Below are positions 41,495 to 54,100 of a stretch of DNA of 64,000 bases, piece by piece. Source of the stretch: Symbiodinium natans (taxonomy: Eukaryota; Sar; Dinophyceae; Suessiales; Symbiodiniaceae); contig CAJNDS010000068.1 in the NCBI GenBank assembly GCA_905221605.1, forward strand, positions 150,694 through 214,693. The letters are read 5' to 3'. Under the pieces are notes generated by a model. The model saw only the letters and a list, made by a program, of their open reading frames with translations, was not told the origin of the DNA and searched no databases. Numbering within the stretch: position 1 is the stretch's first letter; every line of letters starts with the position of its first letter. A program made the position numbers and the translations under genes.

Positions 41495-42184
41495 GTTTAG
41501 GGCTTAGGGTATAGGGTTTATCGGATTTAGGGTTTAGGGTTTTTATGGTTCAGGGCTTGCGCATTTGTTCTCGAAATGTAGGCTTACAGGTGGTGTTGAG
41601 GGTTCGGGCTTTAGGGTAAGCTCAGGCCAAGGGTACATGAACTGTCAGCTTCGATTGCGGCGTGTGGTTTCAGGGGTTTTGTAGTTGGAATGGAGGGGTG
41701 TTTACGTAAATAAGGGGGCCCTAATCTTGCCCCACAAATAGTAGGATTCCCTTTTTCTCAGGTCCGCAAGAAGGTACCCCCTAGGGTTCTAGGACTTCAG
41801 GGTTTTCGGCGCAACTCAACGCACACATCCTCACAGAGCTAAGGCCTTTTACTTTAGGCCTTGTTTAGGCCTTGTCTAGGATGCCTAGCAGTGCCTCGTA
41901 TTCTCTTTATTCCTAGTGGCATACTCTAGGATCCCAGATAAAGCATCAAGCATGGTTTGGGGTTTAGGGTTTCACTAGATTCCCACCCTACGCCTTAACG
42001 CTAAACCCTACATATCCGTTTTCGATCTAAACGCCGTGAAGGCACACCTTTCGAGCGCCCCCACGATGTTAAGAATAACACGTGGGCCAAACCCCAGACC
42101 CCTACGCAAACCTTGACCCGAGCATCCCCACACTTAGACACCTTTAAGCGACCCTAAGCTGGAAGAAGGCCCTTACTCGGAAAA

Positions 42185-42545
42185 GTTCACGGGCAAGTTG
42201 CAAACGGGCGATACAACACAAAGCAGCTACAGCTATGCCCGGCCAGAACCTTGCGGTGGCTGTAACTCACTATGCCTGCCCTTCTTTGGGCTGTTGCTGA
42301 TAAACCCGACCCACGTATGACTTCCCGTGAACGATCCAGTTGGCATGTGAATGTAGTTGGCTTGGACGAGTACAGTCCGTCCGACAAAATTCCCCCAAAC
42401 CCAACAACCCTAACGAAAACAACGAATCTTGAATTCGTAAAGTTGCCTTCTGAATGCTTTATATCAGAATGCTGTATGAACAGAGCTAACTTGGCGTTCG
42501 TTTTGGATTGTTGGATTCATTTCTATGCTAAGAAGTGTCCATAAT
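42185..42545. other. region open on both strands, undecided
   Basis: Free of arrays. The + frame 42272-42544 includes TNLEFVKLPSECFISECCMN; the - frame 42187-42387 is also open. No family, no clear splice sites. Confidence 0.25.
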
Positions 42546-42923
42546 TGCCTCGCCTCGCGAGTTTTCTCCATTTAGGGTTTAGGGTTTAGGGTTTTAGGGT
42601 TTTAGGGTTTAGGGTTCAGGGTTCAGGGTTTAGGGACTCCGTATAAACCCTACGAGCTCCATAAACTCTATAAACCATGCCTCATGAGAAGGAGGAAGTT
42701 TCAGACTGACCCGCCCCGCAGCCTTAAATCCAAAGCCCTGATGCCTGAAAGGGCCTAAGGGGGTTTAGGCTTTAGGCTTTAGGGTTTAGGGTTTAGGGTT
42801 CACGGTTTAGGGTTTAGGGTTTAGGGTTTAGGGTTAGGTTTTTAGTCCGCCTATAGCATTGCAATGAAAATTAGGAAAGACCATCAGTCAAAACCCAAAC
42901 GCTCCAAATCTGATCCCCTGCAG

Positions 42924-42982
42924 TGGTGGCAGGAGAAGTTGAATGACGCTTCGGAAACAATGCGAAAGCTACTGACGCTAAG
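42924..42982 (+). CDS. candidate exon interrupted by an inserted element
   Basis: Acceptor CCCCTGCAG. Reads WWQEKLNDASETMRKLLTL. After the 104-bp element the same frame can resume (LTTQTHKNA) from 43093, as if the element had been inserted into coding sequence. Confidence 0.5.
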
Positions 42983-43084
42983 GGTCCATGTACCTACATA
43001 GGGTATACGTGGGCCTTAAGGTATCTCCTATATGAGGACGTTGGGGCCCAAGTATACCAGAATGAGGTACATGAACCCTTAGAG
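42981..43084 (+). mobile_element. inserted element, AAGGGTCCATGTACCT family, with flanking repeat
   Basis: AGGGTCCATGTACCTACAT and the reverse complement of GAGGTACATGAACCCTTAGAG match. TGACGCTA occurs at 42973-42980 and at 43085-43092, a candidate 8-bp target duplication (part may belong to the inverted repeat). A diverged relative lies near 46720-46790. Confidence 0.65.
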
Positions 43085-43872
43085 TGACGCTACTGACGAC
43101 CCAAACGCACAAGAACGCAAGCCTCGTCATCGCTCCATGCCTCACATCGTGGCGGGAGGGGACCTGCTGCAAGCCTTGCAAACCCTAGACACAAACCAGC
43201 GGGGCCATAGAAAATATGAATACAAACCCCCCGAAAGCCGACTACCGACCCTATAAAGCCCTGCCCCCCGCCCCCCCCCATCCCAAAGCAAAAAACAACA
43301 CCTGCAAGCCCCATAAAGCCCCAACAAACAACAACACGTGCAAGCCCTATAAAGCTCCATAAAACCCTATAGATCTATCAAGCTATCAAACCACCCCCAA
43401 AAAAATGCCAAAAGGACCTATGAAACCCCGCCAAAAAAGGAGCAAAAGGGCCCTAAACCCTAAACCCTGAACCCTGAACCCTGAACCGCAAACCCTAAAC
43501 CCTAAACCCTAAACCCTAAACCCTAAACCCTAAACCCTAAACCCTAAACCCTGTTTAAAAATGGCACCTGCTTGTTTTGGGCTCAATGGGTAGCGGTGTG
43601 GCGCCTGTGGGTGCCACCCCTCTGACCGCCATGCCGCCGACGGAAGGCCCCTGAAGCTTTGAGGGTTTAGGGGGTTCAAGGATTAGGGTTCATGGTTTAG
43701 GGCCTACTGGGGTTTCGGGGGTTTAGGGTTTAGGGTTTCGGGGATGTAGGGTTTAGGGTTTAGGTGTTTAGGGATTAGGATTTAGGGTCGGGTCTAGGGT
43801 TCTTTGGCTACAGAAGAGTTTTGCGGTTCGGGTTTAGGGGGCTTTCGGGTGTTTCTGGTTTAGGAGCTCGAG

Positions 43873-44087
43873 GGGCTCCTTCAAAATTTGAGCTTCGGGC
43901 CAAGGCCAAGGCGGCGAAGGCCAAGACAGGACGCAGAGGAGCGTCGACCGTTGGGGTTTAGGGTTTAGGGTTTAGGGTTTAGGGTTTAGGGTTTAGGGTC
44001 CCCCAGTCCGTGGCCGCGGAGCAGCACTTGCCGCTGACCTTCCACGCCACGCAGGATGTTGCGCGAAAGCTAATCCGCTTCAGATGA
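43873..44087 (+). CDS. 3' end of a gene, two in-phase exons
   Basis: Exon 43873-43949 (acceptor CTCGAG|G; APSKFELRAKAKAAKAKTGR; donor ACC|GTTGGGG) joins in phase 0 to 44007-44087 (acceptor CCCCCAG; SVAAEQHLPLTFHATQDVAR, KLIRFR, TGA). The intron is 57 bp, mostly TTTAGGG. Confidence 0.5.
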
Positions 44088-45731
44088 AGGCTCCCTTGCA
44101 ACAATTAGGGTTTTGTGTCGGTGTTTAGGGTTTAGGGTTCGCTTGCAACATTTAGGGCTTAGTGTTTAGGGTTCAGGGTTTAGGGTGTTTAGGTTTCCCT
44201 TGTAATCTTTCGCCTATGATTTTGAATGGGTGCTTGGCTAGTTATTTCAAAGGGGGGGGTACAGAGGGATAATCTTACCTTACATGGGTGTTTGGGGTTT
44301 CGGGTTTAGGGGTTTGGGTAGTAGGTCTATAGGGATGATAGAGGCCAAGGTAGTATCGGTAGCTATTTCAGGGCTTAGGATTTTTGAATGGGAGGCTGGG
44401 GGTTAGGGTTATGGCGTCCAGGGTTGAGGGTTACAGGGCTACAGGATTTTTAGGGCTATAGGGCTTAGGGATCAGACATCAAGGGTTAGGGTTGTAGGGT
44501 TTAGGGTTTAGGGTGTACGACAATCCTCAGCCCATCAACCCCGAATCCGCTAGAGCAAAGGCGTGATCTCCCTTAAAACGGGCGCTTTATCGGGTTGATT
44601 GTAAGCTTATAAGGCCGAAGAGCCCACCCTGGTAAACACCAAAGACTCAACCCTACACCCTAAGGTGTCCCTAGACCCTAAACCCCAAACCCTAAACCCT
44701 CAACCCTAAACCCTAAACCCTAAACCCTAAACCCTAAACCCTAAACCCTAAACCGCAACAGGGGACACCGGCTCCGAAGCGAGCGCGGGTGGCAAGGGCT
44801 GCAAAGCGGCATGCGGGAGGCCGTCCCCGGGTTTCTTGGGGTTTAGGGGATTTATTTCTGGGATTATGTAGGGTTTAGGGTTTAGGGTTTAGGGTTTAGG
44901 GTTTAGGGTTTAGGGTTTAGGGTCTAGGGTCTGGGTTTAGGGTTGTTGAGCGTGTAGGCTTGTTTAGGGTTTAGTGATCAGGTTCGATGGTTTAAGGGCT
45001 CAGGGTCTTCAACATTTACGTAGTTGGAAACACTGAAAATGCTCCAGCATCCTCCAGAAGATTGGGCCTCTTCGGGGTAGTACGAACTATACACTGCATT
45101 TAACGGTCCACCCGATGATTTTGCCCAAAGCCCTATAGAGCCCTTTAGCCCCAAAACCCCAAGAGCAAGCTAGAATACCCTCTAAACCTTAAACCCTAAA
45201 CCCTAACCCTAAACCCTAAACGGCCCTAAACCCTAAACCCTAAACCCCAGGAGAAAGCTAGAATAGCCGGGCTGTCCAAGGGCTGACTCAAACTCTAACC
45301 CCCTCACGCCTAAATCCTAAAGCTCAGTTTAAAGAAAAGGAGAGACCCTTCTGAGGGACCTTAGGGGGTTATTTAGGGTTTAGGGTTTAGGGTTTAGGGC
45401 CCCTTTTCAGGACCTTAGGGGTTCTTTGGGGCTGGCTTAGGGGTTACTTAGGTACATATACGGACTATAAACAGTACATATGAGGGCTATATAGTGCAAT
45501 AAGATTATATAAAGGTCCCTTCCAGGAATCCCCCCTTACACCCAACCAATAAAACAAAAACAACTTTAGCCCCTCAAACTTTGGGGTTTAGGGTTTAGGG
45601 TTTAGGGTTCTAAGTCCCTAGAAACCGAAATCCTAAACCCCTCATCCACCTCCACCTAGTGTGCAGGGGCTGGTGAACCTCCAAGTACACTCCGAATAGA
45701 CCCTAAACAAGTCGGCACACTGTGACCCCAG

Positions 45732-45890
45732 ATCAGCATTGCTCGCTCCACAGTTGTGGGAGCTCTCAAATCTCTGGGAAGGGCCCTAGCTTACAACTAA
45801 ACCCTAACCCCGAAACCCTAAAGCCCTAAAATCCTGAACAGCTTTGCTCCGCAGGTGTATATGGCAGATGGCACAGCAGCCAGACACCAG
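45732..45890 (+). CDS. two candidate exons, one of 36 bp
   Basis: 45732-45800 reads ISIARSTVVGALKSLGRAL and reaches TAA. 45855-45890 is a 36-bp island with strong sites on both sides (TTTGCTCCGCAG|G and CACCAG|GTGACG) reading VYMADGTAARHQ. They need not belong together. Confidence 0.4.
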
Positions 45891-46200
45891 GTGACGGGGG
45901 GGGGGGGGGGGGCTTTCAGAGTATTTCATTTATTATATATATATATATATATGTGTTTTTTTTTGGGGGGGGTAGGGAGTAGGGAGTAGGGTTGAGGGTT
46001 GGGATGTTCCCCCGTGCGACTATAATTGGGGGTACGACAATGCCTACCAAGGACTGTTAGCACAAGGAGGAACATCCCGAGTTGAGGGTTTGTTGATAAG
46101 GTTCCTCTTTAATGTTGGTGAGTGTCTATACTGGGTGTCCTTTTGGGGGGTACAAGAAACTAGGTAGGCCCTTGCGACATTTTATAGTTTCAATTATTGG

Positions 46201-46356
46201 GTTTAAGAGGATCACATTTAGGAATATTTTTCTGAGGGCTCTAAGGGCCATCCTAGGAAATATATACCCTACTTCAATATCATGCTGTATGTTACTGGAG
46301 GGGAGGAGGAGTTCGGGTCTTGCTGTTGAAGCCCTCTCAACCGGCATCATGGCCCC
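46201..46356 (+). mobile_element. GTTTAAGAGGATCA-family element followed by an exon-like frame
   Basis: Element 46201-46300: G|GTTTAAGAGGATCACAT to GTTACTGGAG|G. The next bases read GRRSSGLAVEALSTGIMAP in phase 0. Confidence 0.55.
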
Positions 46357-46987
46357 TGGGTTCGTAGGGCTAAGAACCCCAAGTCTTAAACCCCTACGCC
46401 CCTACACCCCTAAACCCCTAAACCCCTAAAACCTTAAACCCCTAAACCCCTAAACCCCTAAAACCCCTAAACCCCTAAACCCCTAAACCCCTAAACCCCT
46501 AAACCCCTAAACCCCGAAACCCCGAAACCCCTAAACCCCTAAACCCCTGAACCCCTAAACCCTAACCCTAAACCCTATTTATTTGCAGTAGGGTTTTGGG
46601 GGTGAGCCGTATGGACCGTAACTGACATGCTTGGGATGTTCCCCCTTATACTAACAGTCTTTGCTTAATGGGGATTCTAATAGGGGGGCACAAAAATCCC
46701 TGTTTTATATAGCACATACTTGGGCCTTCAAACGGCTCCTAGATAGCAGCTTGGGAGTCAAGTATACTACGTAGGCACATGGACCTTTGGAACTATAATC
46801 CCCGAACCTCCGCCCCACCCCCCCACCCCAAAAAAAAAACAAAATGAGCCTCTGACCCACCCAAATCCTAAACCCTAGACCCACTAAAAAGTCCCGGAAA
46901 CCCCAAACCCTAAACCCCAAACCCCAAACCCCAAACCCTAAACCCTAAACCCTAAACCCTAAACCCTAAACCCTAAAGATCGCGCAG

Positions 46988-47060
46988 GTATACATACCAG
47001 TGGAGAATCTTCACTAGACGGCTGCAGCTGTGTTGCCGGCACCTCAGGGGATCGGCACCC
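46988..47060 (+). CDS. candidate exon
   Basis: Acceptor TCGCGCAG|G, reads YTYQWRIFTRRLQLCCRHLR. The right end is unclear. Confidence 0.35.
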
Positions 47061-47575
47061 AAACCCTAAGCCCTAAGCCCTAAACTTAGGGTTTAGGGTT
47101 TAGGGTTTAGGGTTTAGGGTTTAGGGTCTAGGGTTTAAGGTTTCGGGTTTAGGGTAACCCTAAACCTTAAACCCTAGACCGTAAACCCCCGTTCCCACCC
47201 CCCCAACCCCAAGGGTGGAGAGGCTAGATTTCTGGGTTTTGTAGGGTTCAGATTGCAAGGTTTAGGGTTGAGGATGTAGGGTTTTAGGGTTTAGGGTCCA
47301 ATTCGAGAGGTCTTCAGGATGGTCTGCGAACGTGCGCCAAGGTTCCCCAAGGTTGTACCCTTGAATTTAGGGTTTAGGGTTTAGGGTTTAGGGTTTAGGG
47401 TTTAGGGTTTAGGGTCTAGGGGTTCAGAGTCTTTTAAGCATATCAAGGCAAGGGGAACCCATTAGAGATACAGCCTTAGGGGCTTCGTGCTTGTGAGCCC
47501 TACAGGGTTTGAATTCCTAGGCGCAAAACTCCCTAAAGCATAAACCCTAAACCCGGACTTCGTCGCAGTAGCCAG

Positions 47576-47819
47576 GCTCCTGTACCAGTTACAGGGGTGA
47601 TCAGCCTGATTCTGCCGCCAGAGCACGTCGATGTGCGGTAGATTGTGCACGGTACAGGCTATACCGGGTACCCTCAAAGAGGGCGCGCTGACATGCAGCA
47701 CAAGACCGCACGACCAAAGCCCTTTTCGATTTTGCAGCTGGCTGACCTCCTGTGGCTTTTGTGAAGATTCGTATGACATGGCGGGTATAGCCATAGAATT
47801 ACGACTATGGATCCCTTGA
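47576..47819 (+). CDS. two in-phase exons, unrecognised
   Basis: Exon 47576-47637 (acceptor GTAGCCAG|G; APVPVTGVISLILPPEHVDV; donor CG|GTAGATTG, phase 2) joins to 47738-47819 (acceptor GATTTTGCAG; WLTSCGFCEDSYDMAGIAIE, TGA). The long minus-strand frame across 47462-47887 is treated as its shadow. Confidence 0.5.
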
Positions 47820-48306
47820 GCATGGAATTTTCTGGATCTGCTTCGGATGGGCGCTCTCTTCTGTTCCCCTCCCCGATTGTTCCCCATTATACAGGGTTTC
47901 GGGTTTAGGGTTTACACGGTTTATGGTTATAGTTATAGGGTTACGTACCCTAAACCCCAACACCTTGCACCCTTGTAGCCCTGAACCCCAGACCCCAGAC
48001 TCTGAACCCGCAACTGTCGCACGCACAATTGTAGTGTCCTTTTTGGGGCTTAGGGTTTGCAGGAGATACAATAAGTTACACTAACCACCAAGAGTAACTA
48101 CAATTAGTAAGCCTATAGGTATTCCGGTTCAAGGTGCGGGGCTTAGGGTTCCGGATCCCCCTAAACCCTAAATCCTAAACCCTAAACCCTAGACCCTAGA
48201 CCCTAAACCCTAACCCCGAAACCCTAACCCCTATACCCTATACCCTAGAAACCCTAAACCCCAACCCCGAAACACTAAACCCACCCCAACCGACTGTTGG
48301 ACTGAG

Positions 48307-48757
48307 GCGCTTTGACTTGCGGAATCTTGTTCCTGATCATAGGAGGCGCGCGGGAGGGGAAGCTTCTTGAAGTGTACCTTACTAGGGGCTGTAGATGCTA
48401 TTTTTAGAGTCCCTAAACTCTAAACCCTAAGCCCTAAACCCTAAACCCTAAACCCTGAACTCTGTTGTCGAGGTTGCGCCCCCTTGCTGGCCTCCAGAGT
48501 CTCTGTGGGCATCGCGGTTCCAGGTAGTGGGCCTAAACCTTACACTAGCTACTTACCCTAAACCCTAAACCCTAAAACCTAAACCCTACACCCTGCATCC
48601 TAAACCCTAATCCCTAAACCCTAAACCCTAAACCCTAAACCCTAAACTGCCAACGGGAGTTCTTCTTCTTCTTCTTCTTCTTCTTGACAGCCCCGCAGTC
48701 CGAAAGGCCTGTCGGGGATTCCCAGCGGACTCCCGTAGCAGTATTGTCCGCGGCCCC
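48307..48757 (+). CDS. three candidate small exons
   Basis: 48307-48369 (after GACTGAG|G; RFDLRNLVPDHRRRAGG). 48473-48523 (GTCGAG|G ... TTCCAG|GTAGTG, the best sites; more than one frame open, for example LLASRVSVGIAVP). 48691-48757 (after a CTT-repeat pyrimidine tract and TTGACAG; APQSERPVGDSQRTPVAV). No family. Confidence 0.35.
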
Positions 48758-49213
48758 CAAAGTCCGAATCCCTCAGATCCCAAAACCTCCGAACCCCAAA
48801 CACCCCCCCCCCCCCCCCAATAAACCCCAAAACAAACCGCCAACCCCCCCAAGGATTTTGGGTTTAGGGTTGGTTTAGGGTTTTAGGGTTTAGGGTCCCC
48901 TGAACCCCCCCCCCCCCCTAAGCCCCTAATGCCCCAGAAGCTCTCGATCAACGAAAAACCGAAGCGTTGCGACGCAGAGGCGCCCTCTGGTCTGTCTCAG
49001 CCAGCTCGGAGGCCGAATCTTCTTCGAGGGGTTTAGGGTTTAGAATTAGGGTTTAGGGTTTGGGGTTTCGGGTTTAGGGTTTAGGGTGTAGGTCAGGGGG
49101 TTAATCAGGGTTGATAGGGTTACGAGGGGTTTACAGGGTTGTTTTGGTCTGATATGGTTTGCAGGGTTGAGGCACACTAGGGGGGGGGGAGATCTTTGCG
49201 ATTTGCGTCGCAG

Positions 49214-49350
49214 GATTCTGGAAATCTTGGCAGCGGCCTAATGTCTTCTTACCTCGTAGTTATGGATTATAGACCATTCCAATGGATGCCTCGCAGGTTC
49301 GGGCAGATACTCTAGGCATGTTTGTGGACATCACGGCGGCATCTGTGCTG
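49214..49350 (+). CDS. two candidate exons, possibly the start of the CDC50 gene
   Basis: 49214-49255 (SGNLGSGLMSSYL) and 49297-49350 (VRADTLGMFVDITAASVL) join in phase 0 across a 41-bp GT-AG gap. The hydrophobic stretch could be part of the first membrane helix, which is not shown. The minus strand is also open here. Confidence 0.35.
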
Positions 49351-49679
49351 GTGGCCCTTTGACAGAAGTCCACCCGAACGAAGACCAAAAACAAAACTCT
49401 CAATCGAACAAACCCCGCTACTAGCACCCCCCCCCCCCCCCCCCCCCCCCATGAGACCATTTAACGCCCCGTGGGCCCCATTACGAGGGTTGAAACAAGC
49501 CGCTTCATTTTTACATTTTTGTTTAGATGTGTTTCGTCTTTGCCGTTCCCTTTTTTTCGGATCTTGTATCTTTGATATTGCCCAACCCTAAAACCTAAAC
49601 CCTAAACCCTGGCCCAAGACTCCTACACCTTAAGTCCCTGTCTGCTTCAGCACTTCTGCCTTTCCCATTCCTGGCTAGG

Positions 49680-49812
49680 ACCGGGAGTAGGCCCTTTTGT
49701 CCTTTTTTTTTGGGGGTTTAGGGTTTAGGGTTTCGGGTTGGGGTTCCCTTAATTTTCCCCTTAAAACCAAAAAGGGTACCCGTTTATTCCTAGGTTACTC
49801 CCGGGTCTGGAG
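49680..49812 (+). mobile_element. GACCCGGGAGTA-family element with telomere units inside
   Basis: GACCGGGAGTAGGCCC at the start, GGTTACTCCCGGGTC near the end, TTTAGGG units in the middle. The frame after it (49813-49955) reads SFALACARLSMPTGL and SESCLAVYKFVLAPPS. Confidence 0.65.
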
Positions 49813-50128
49813 GGGGCATGCTGCGTGTGCTACTGCATCATTTGCCTTGGCATGCGCAAGATTAAGTATGCCCACTGGGTTGACTGATCATCTGGCCCCA
49901 TCTGAGTCATGTCTTGCAGTCTACAAGTTTGTTCTCGCGCCGCCCTCAGAAGTAGGCCCTAAACCCTAAACCCTAAACCCTCAACCCTCAACCCTAAACC
50001 CTAGACCCTAGACCCTAAACCCTAAACCCTGAGTGAGGTTTTCCTTGCCATTGACCGCCCCTAAGCCCTAAACCCTAAACCCTCAAACCCTGAGCCCTCG
50101 TAGCTGCAAGATTGCACCCTCCCGGGAG

Positions 50129-51156
50129 GTCGTCGTAGCGTACCAGACAGGGGATACGACCAAGTCGTTTACCTTGACTGAGATGCTTGAAGGCGCCGGT
50201 TTGGGGTTTAGGGCTTTAAGGGTTTACTGTAGGGTTTATGGTTTAGGGTTTAGGGTTTAGGGGGCAGGGGTTAGGGTTTAGGGTGCAGGGGCAACTGCAA
50301 GGCCCAAACAGCTTTCCCCTAAACCCTACACCCGACACCCTAAACCCCAAACCCTAAACCCTAAGTCCAAAAGCAGCCAAGAAGTTTTTCTTTAAGGTGC
50401 AGGGGGCCCGTTTTTCAACAAGGAGCTAGAACTGTGGACACGAGTCTGACCTTTCCGGCTTCTTTGGGGGTAGTTGGGAGGAGCTCCAGTCTTTGGGTCA
50501 ACTAGGGTTTGGGTTTAGGGTTTAGGGTTTAGGACTTGGGGTTTTAGGATTTAGGGTTTGGGGTCTAGGATTTGGGGTTGGGGTTCATTACGATCCGAGG
50601 GTTTGATTGCTTAAGTTTTTGGGAATTCTCATGGTCAGTTCCTCTAGAGCATGGTTTTGCTTTTTTCAGATCCCCGTTTTTGTTGCGACCTTACTCCTGT
50701 GGCTTCGGATTGTATTGAGGGCACCCCCAACCCCAAACCTTAAACCCTGAGCCCTCCTAAACCCTAGACTCTAAACCCTAAAAACCCTAAACCCTAAACC
50801 CAGCCCCCCCCCCCCCCCCCATCCCCAAACAAAAAGAAGCAAAAAGGGGGCGGCGATCACTTCCAGAATTGTTTGCCCTTCTGCCAGGCCCCGTGTACAT
50901 TCACTATGAAATTCCATCTGTCCTGTTCAACAACAAGGACTACGTCATCAGCAAGGACTGCGCCTAGACCCTAAGCCCTAAGCCCTAAGCCCTAAACCCT
51001 AAACCCTAAACCCTAAACCCTAAACCCTAAACCCTGCATGAAGCCCGAAGTTGAGGCCAATCCCTCAACACGCCGAGCCCCGGTGGTTCAGATTTTACAG
51101 GGGTTTCGGGGTTCAGGGTTTAGGGTTCATGAGGGTTAAGGTTTTTAGGGATTAGG

Positions 51157-51195
<39 letters not shown>

Positions 51196-54100
51196 CATAT
51201 ATAGGGTTTAGGGTTCATAGGGTTCAGGGTTTGTAGGGTTTATAGGGTTTAGTTTTCAAGGCCCTTCAGGAAGCGCGAAAGCCGGACCATACGGGCCACG
51301 TCACCTGCTACTGTATAAAAGGAGGATCCTGTGACATGACATCCGGCTCCCTAAACCCTAGACCCTAGATCCTAAGCCCGAGACCCTAAACCTGAACCCC
51401 AAGCCCTAAACCCTAAACCCTAACCCCTAAACCCTATATAAAGCCCAGACCCTTAGTGGTCATCTAAGACGTCATGGTGTCAGGGTGAAGTGTGCAAGAG
51501 CTCGAGGAACCCGAAGCCCCAAAGCCTGAAACGTAAACCGTGCATCCTAAACCCGAAACCCTAAACCCCAAACCCGAAGCCCTAAACCCTAAACCCCAAA
51601 CCCTCAACCCTCAACCCTAAACCCTAAACCCTAGCCCTAATCCCTAGACTCCTCCCGGCCGGGCAGGACAAAGATTCGGCCCGGCCCTCGGTCTGGGGAA
51701 GGGTGTCGGCATCGGGCTTATAGGTTTAAGGTTTAGAGGTTTGGGGGTTTAGGGTTTAGGGTTTAGGGTTTAGGGTTTAGGGTTTAGGGTTTAGGGTTTA
51801 GGGGGGGGGCTATGGTGTTCATGGGCCCTGCAGGATTCACAAGGCTTTAAGTGATTTGGCGTGCCAGCCTGGGTTCCAACACGTTCCAGGACATGCGCCT
51901 GCGCGAGGGAGCAACTAAATACCCTACTGAAGCCCTAAAACCTGAGCTAACAGTGTGTCTGACGAACATCTTCGCCTTCAGGCTTTCGGGCATTGAGTGT
52001 AGGATTTAGTTTTTAGATTTCGGGCTCAGGGCTCCGAAAGCCTAGCCCCTCCGTACAGTACACCCCATTGTGGTGCTTTGCTGTAACTTTAGATCTTTAG
52101 CGTTTTTGGGTTTATTGGGTTTCTTAATAAGGCAGCTAAAGGTTTGTTTTTTTACTACCCTCCTAAGTGCAGCCAAGACCCAAATCCCTTAAACTCTAAA
52201 ACCCCTATATAGCCCCCCCCCCCCCCCCCAAACCCCAAACCCCTAAACCCTAAACCCTAAACCCTAAACCCTAAACCCGAAACCCGAAACTCGAAACCCA
52301 ATACAAGAAGTGTACCCACCTCACCACTCCATAAGCTGCTCATCTGGCTGGACGCCTTAGGTTTCTCAGTAGGGAGTTTGTACCCTAGTTAAACCCTTAA
52401 AGGAGTTAACCGTAAAGGAGTTAACCCCTTAAAAGGGGTATATCGGGTTCAGTCTAGGGTTTTGGGTTATTGTGTTTAGGGCCGAAAATTCCGATGAAGA
52501 ACTAACTAGGAACTGAGTTTGTCTCCCCTGTTTTGATCAGAGCGCTTCGCTGCATGGTAAGCCTTCTTCTCGTGGTGCTGGCCGGAGGTATACACATTTT
52601 TCAGCACTGTGAACTGCAACAACGCAGACACGCAACTGGACTGAGATGAGTACCAGGGGCCTTAGCTTGAAATTGCGTCTAGGGCGTAGGGCCCAACAAG
52701 AACGCTCAAAAAACTCAAAGGCCCCATATCCCGCTAGCAGAATGCATGCACCCCTGCCTTTCGTCCCTGAAGAAATCCTCTCTGACACACTTGCAGCAAA
52801 CCCTAAACCCTAAACCCTAAACCCTAAACCCTAAACCTTAAACCCGATGCCTTGCAAGGCCACGAGGTGTAGCTCACCCTGAAGCTACCACTCCCCATGC
52901 AAGAAGCCCGAATTCTACCAAGGCCTTCACTTTTAGGGTTTAGGGTGTAGGGTTTAGGGTTTAGGGTTTAGGGCGCGGGGTTACCGTTTGGGGCTTAAGG
53001 GAGCTTACCCCACACAAATTTTGCAAAAAGAAGCGGTTGCAGTCTACCTGTTCCTACCTCAGCTACATGCAGGATTTTGGACGAAGAGCGTTGGTAAGAC
53101 GTGTGCTTTTGCTCTCCATTGCGTGCCTGTAGCCTGAGGCGTTAGAGGTTGGCTGCCCGTAAATCGCCTAGACCCTAGCTGCAGATATATCTCCCTGTGC
53201 AAGACCCTTAAGTCCCTAAACCCTAAACCCTAAACCCTAAACCCTAAACCCTAAACCCCCTACTCCAAAGTGCGCGTTCCAGAAGTTTGGGGTTTCGGTG
53301 TTCCGGGAAACCCTGAATTCACGAACCCCGAAGTCCCAAGGCGGTTGAGGTTGCCTGCGCCCCAAACCCTAAACCCTAAACCCTAAACCCTAAACCCTAA
53401 ACCCTAAACCCTAAACCCTGAACCCTAAGCCCCTCAATGTCCTCCCTGAAGCCTAGAGGAGCTGAAGTCCGAGAAGCCCCACTTAACCCGAAGAATGCAC
53501 CCCGTTGTGCTTTTGAAGCCCAGGACTAGAACCCCTCAGAAACCCTATAGGGTTCAGGGTTTAGGGTTTAGGGTTCAGGGTTCAGTCCAGGGTCCAGGGT
53601 TCAGGGTTCAGGCTACAGGGTTGAGGGTTCAGGGTTTAGGGTCTAGGGTTTAGGGTTTAGGGTTCAGGGTTCAGGGTTCAGGGTTTAGGGTTTAGAAAGT
53701 TTAGGGTTTAGGGTCTGGGAGGGCTTAATACTGACAACTTAGCCTTCAGAAAGCATTGCAACCCAGGCGACAGCAAGTCGTCAGACGGCGCGGCTCAGAC
53801 TCGACTTTCATAAGCAGGCAAGCTTCCTTCTTTATAAGGCAGCTAAAAGTTTAATTTACAGCTACCCTCCTGAGTGCAGCCAAGCTTCGGGTCCAGGGTT
53901 TGGGACTGTTTCGGGGTTTGGGGTTTAGGGTTTGGGGTTTGGGGTTTGGGGTTTAGGGTTTGGGAGGGTTTCGGGGGCTTTGGGGTTTAGGGTTTTGGGG
54001 TTTGGGGTTTTGTGGTTGTAGGGTTTTGGGTAGGGTTTTTGGAGTTTTGGGTGCTTTTAGGGTCTTAGGGTTCAAGAAGCACCGGACATGGGCAAGGCTC

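Noticed and set aside
43567-43640. Minus-strand exon at 43.6 kb
   Set aside because: AG|G and AG|GT are present on the minus strand, but a + frame is open too and no minus neighbour joins in phase.
47462-47887. 141-residue minus-strand open frame
   Set aside because: No motif, and the + strand exons at 47576 and 47738 are in phase over the same DNA.
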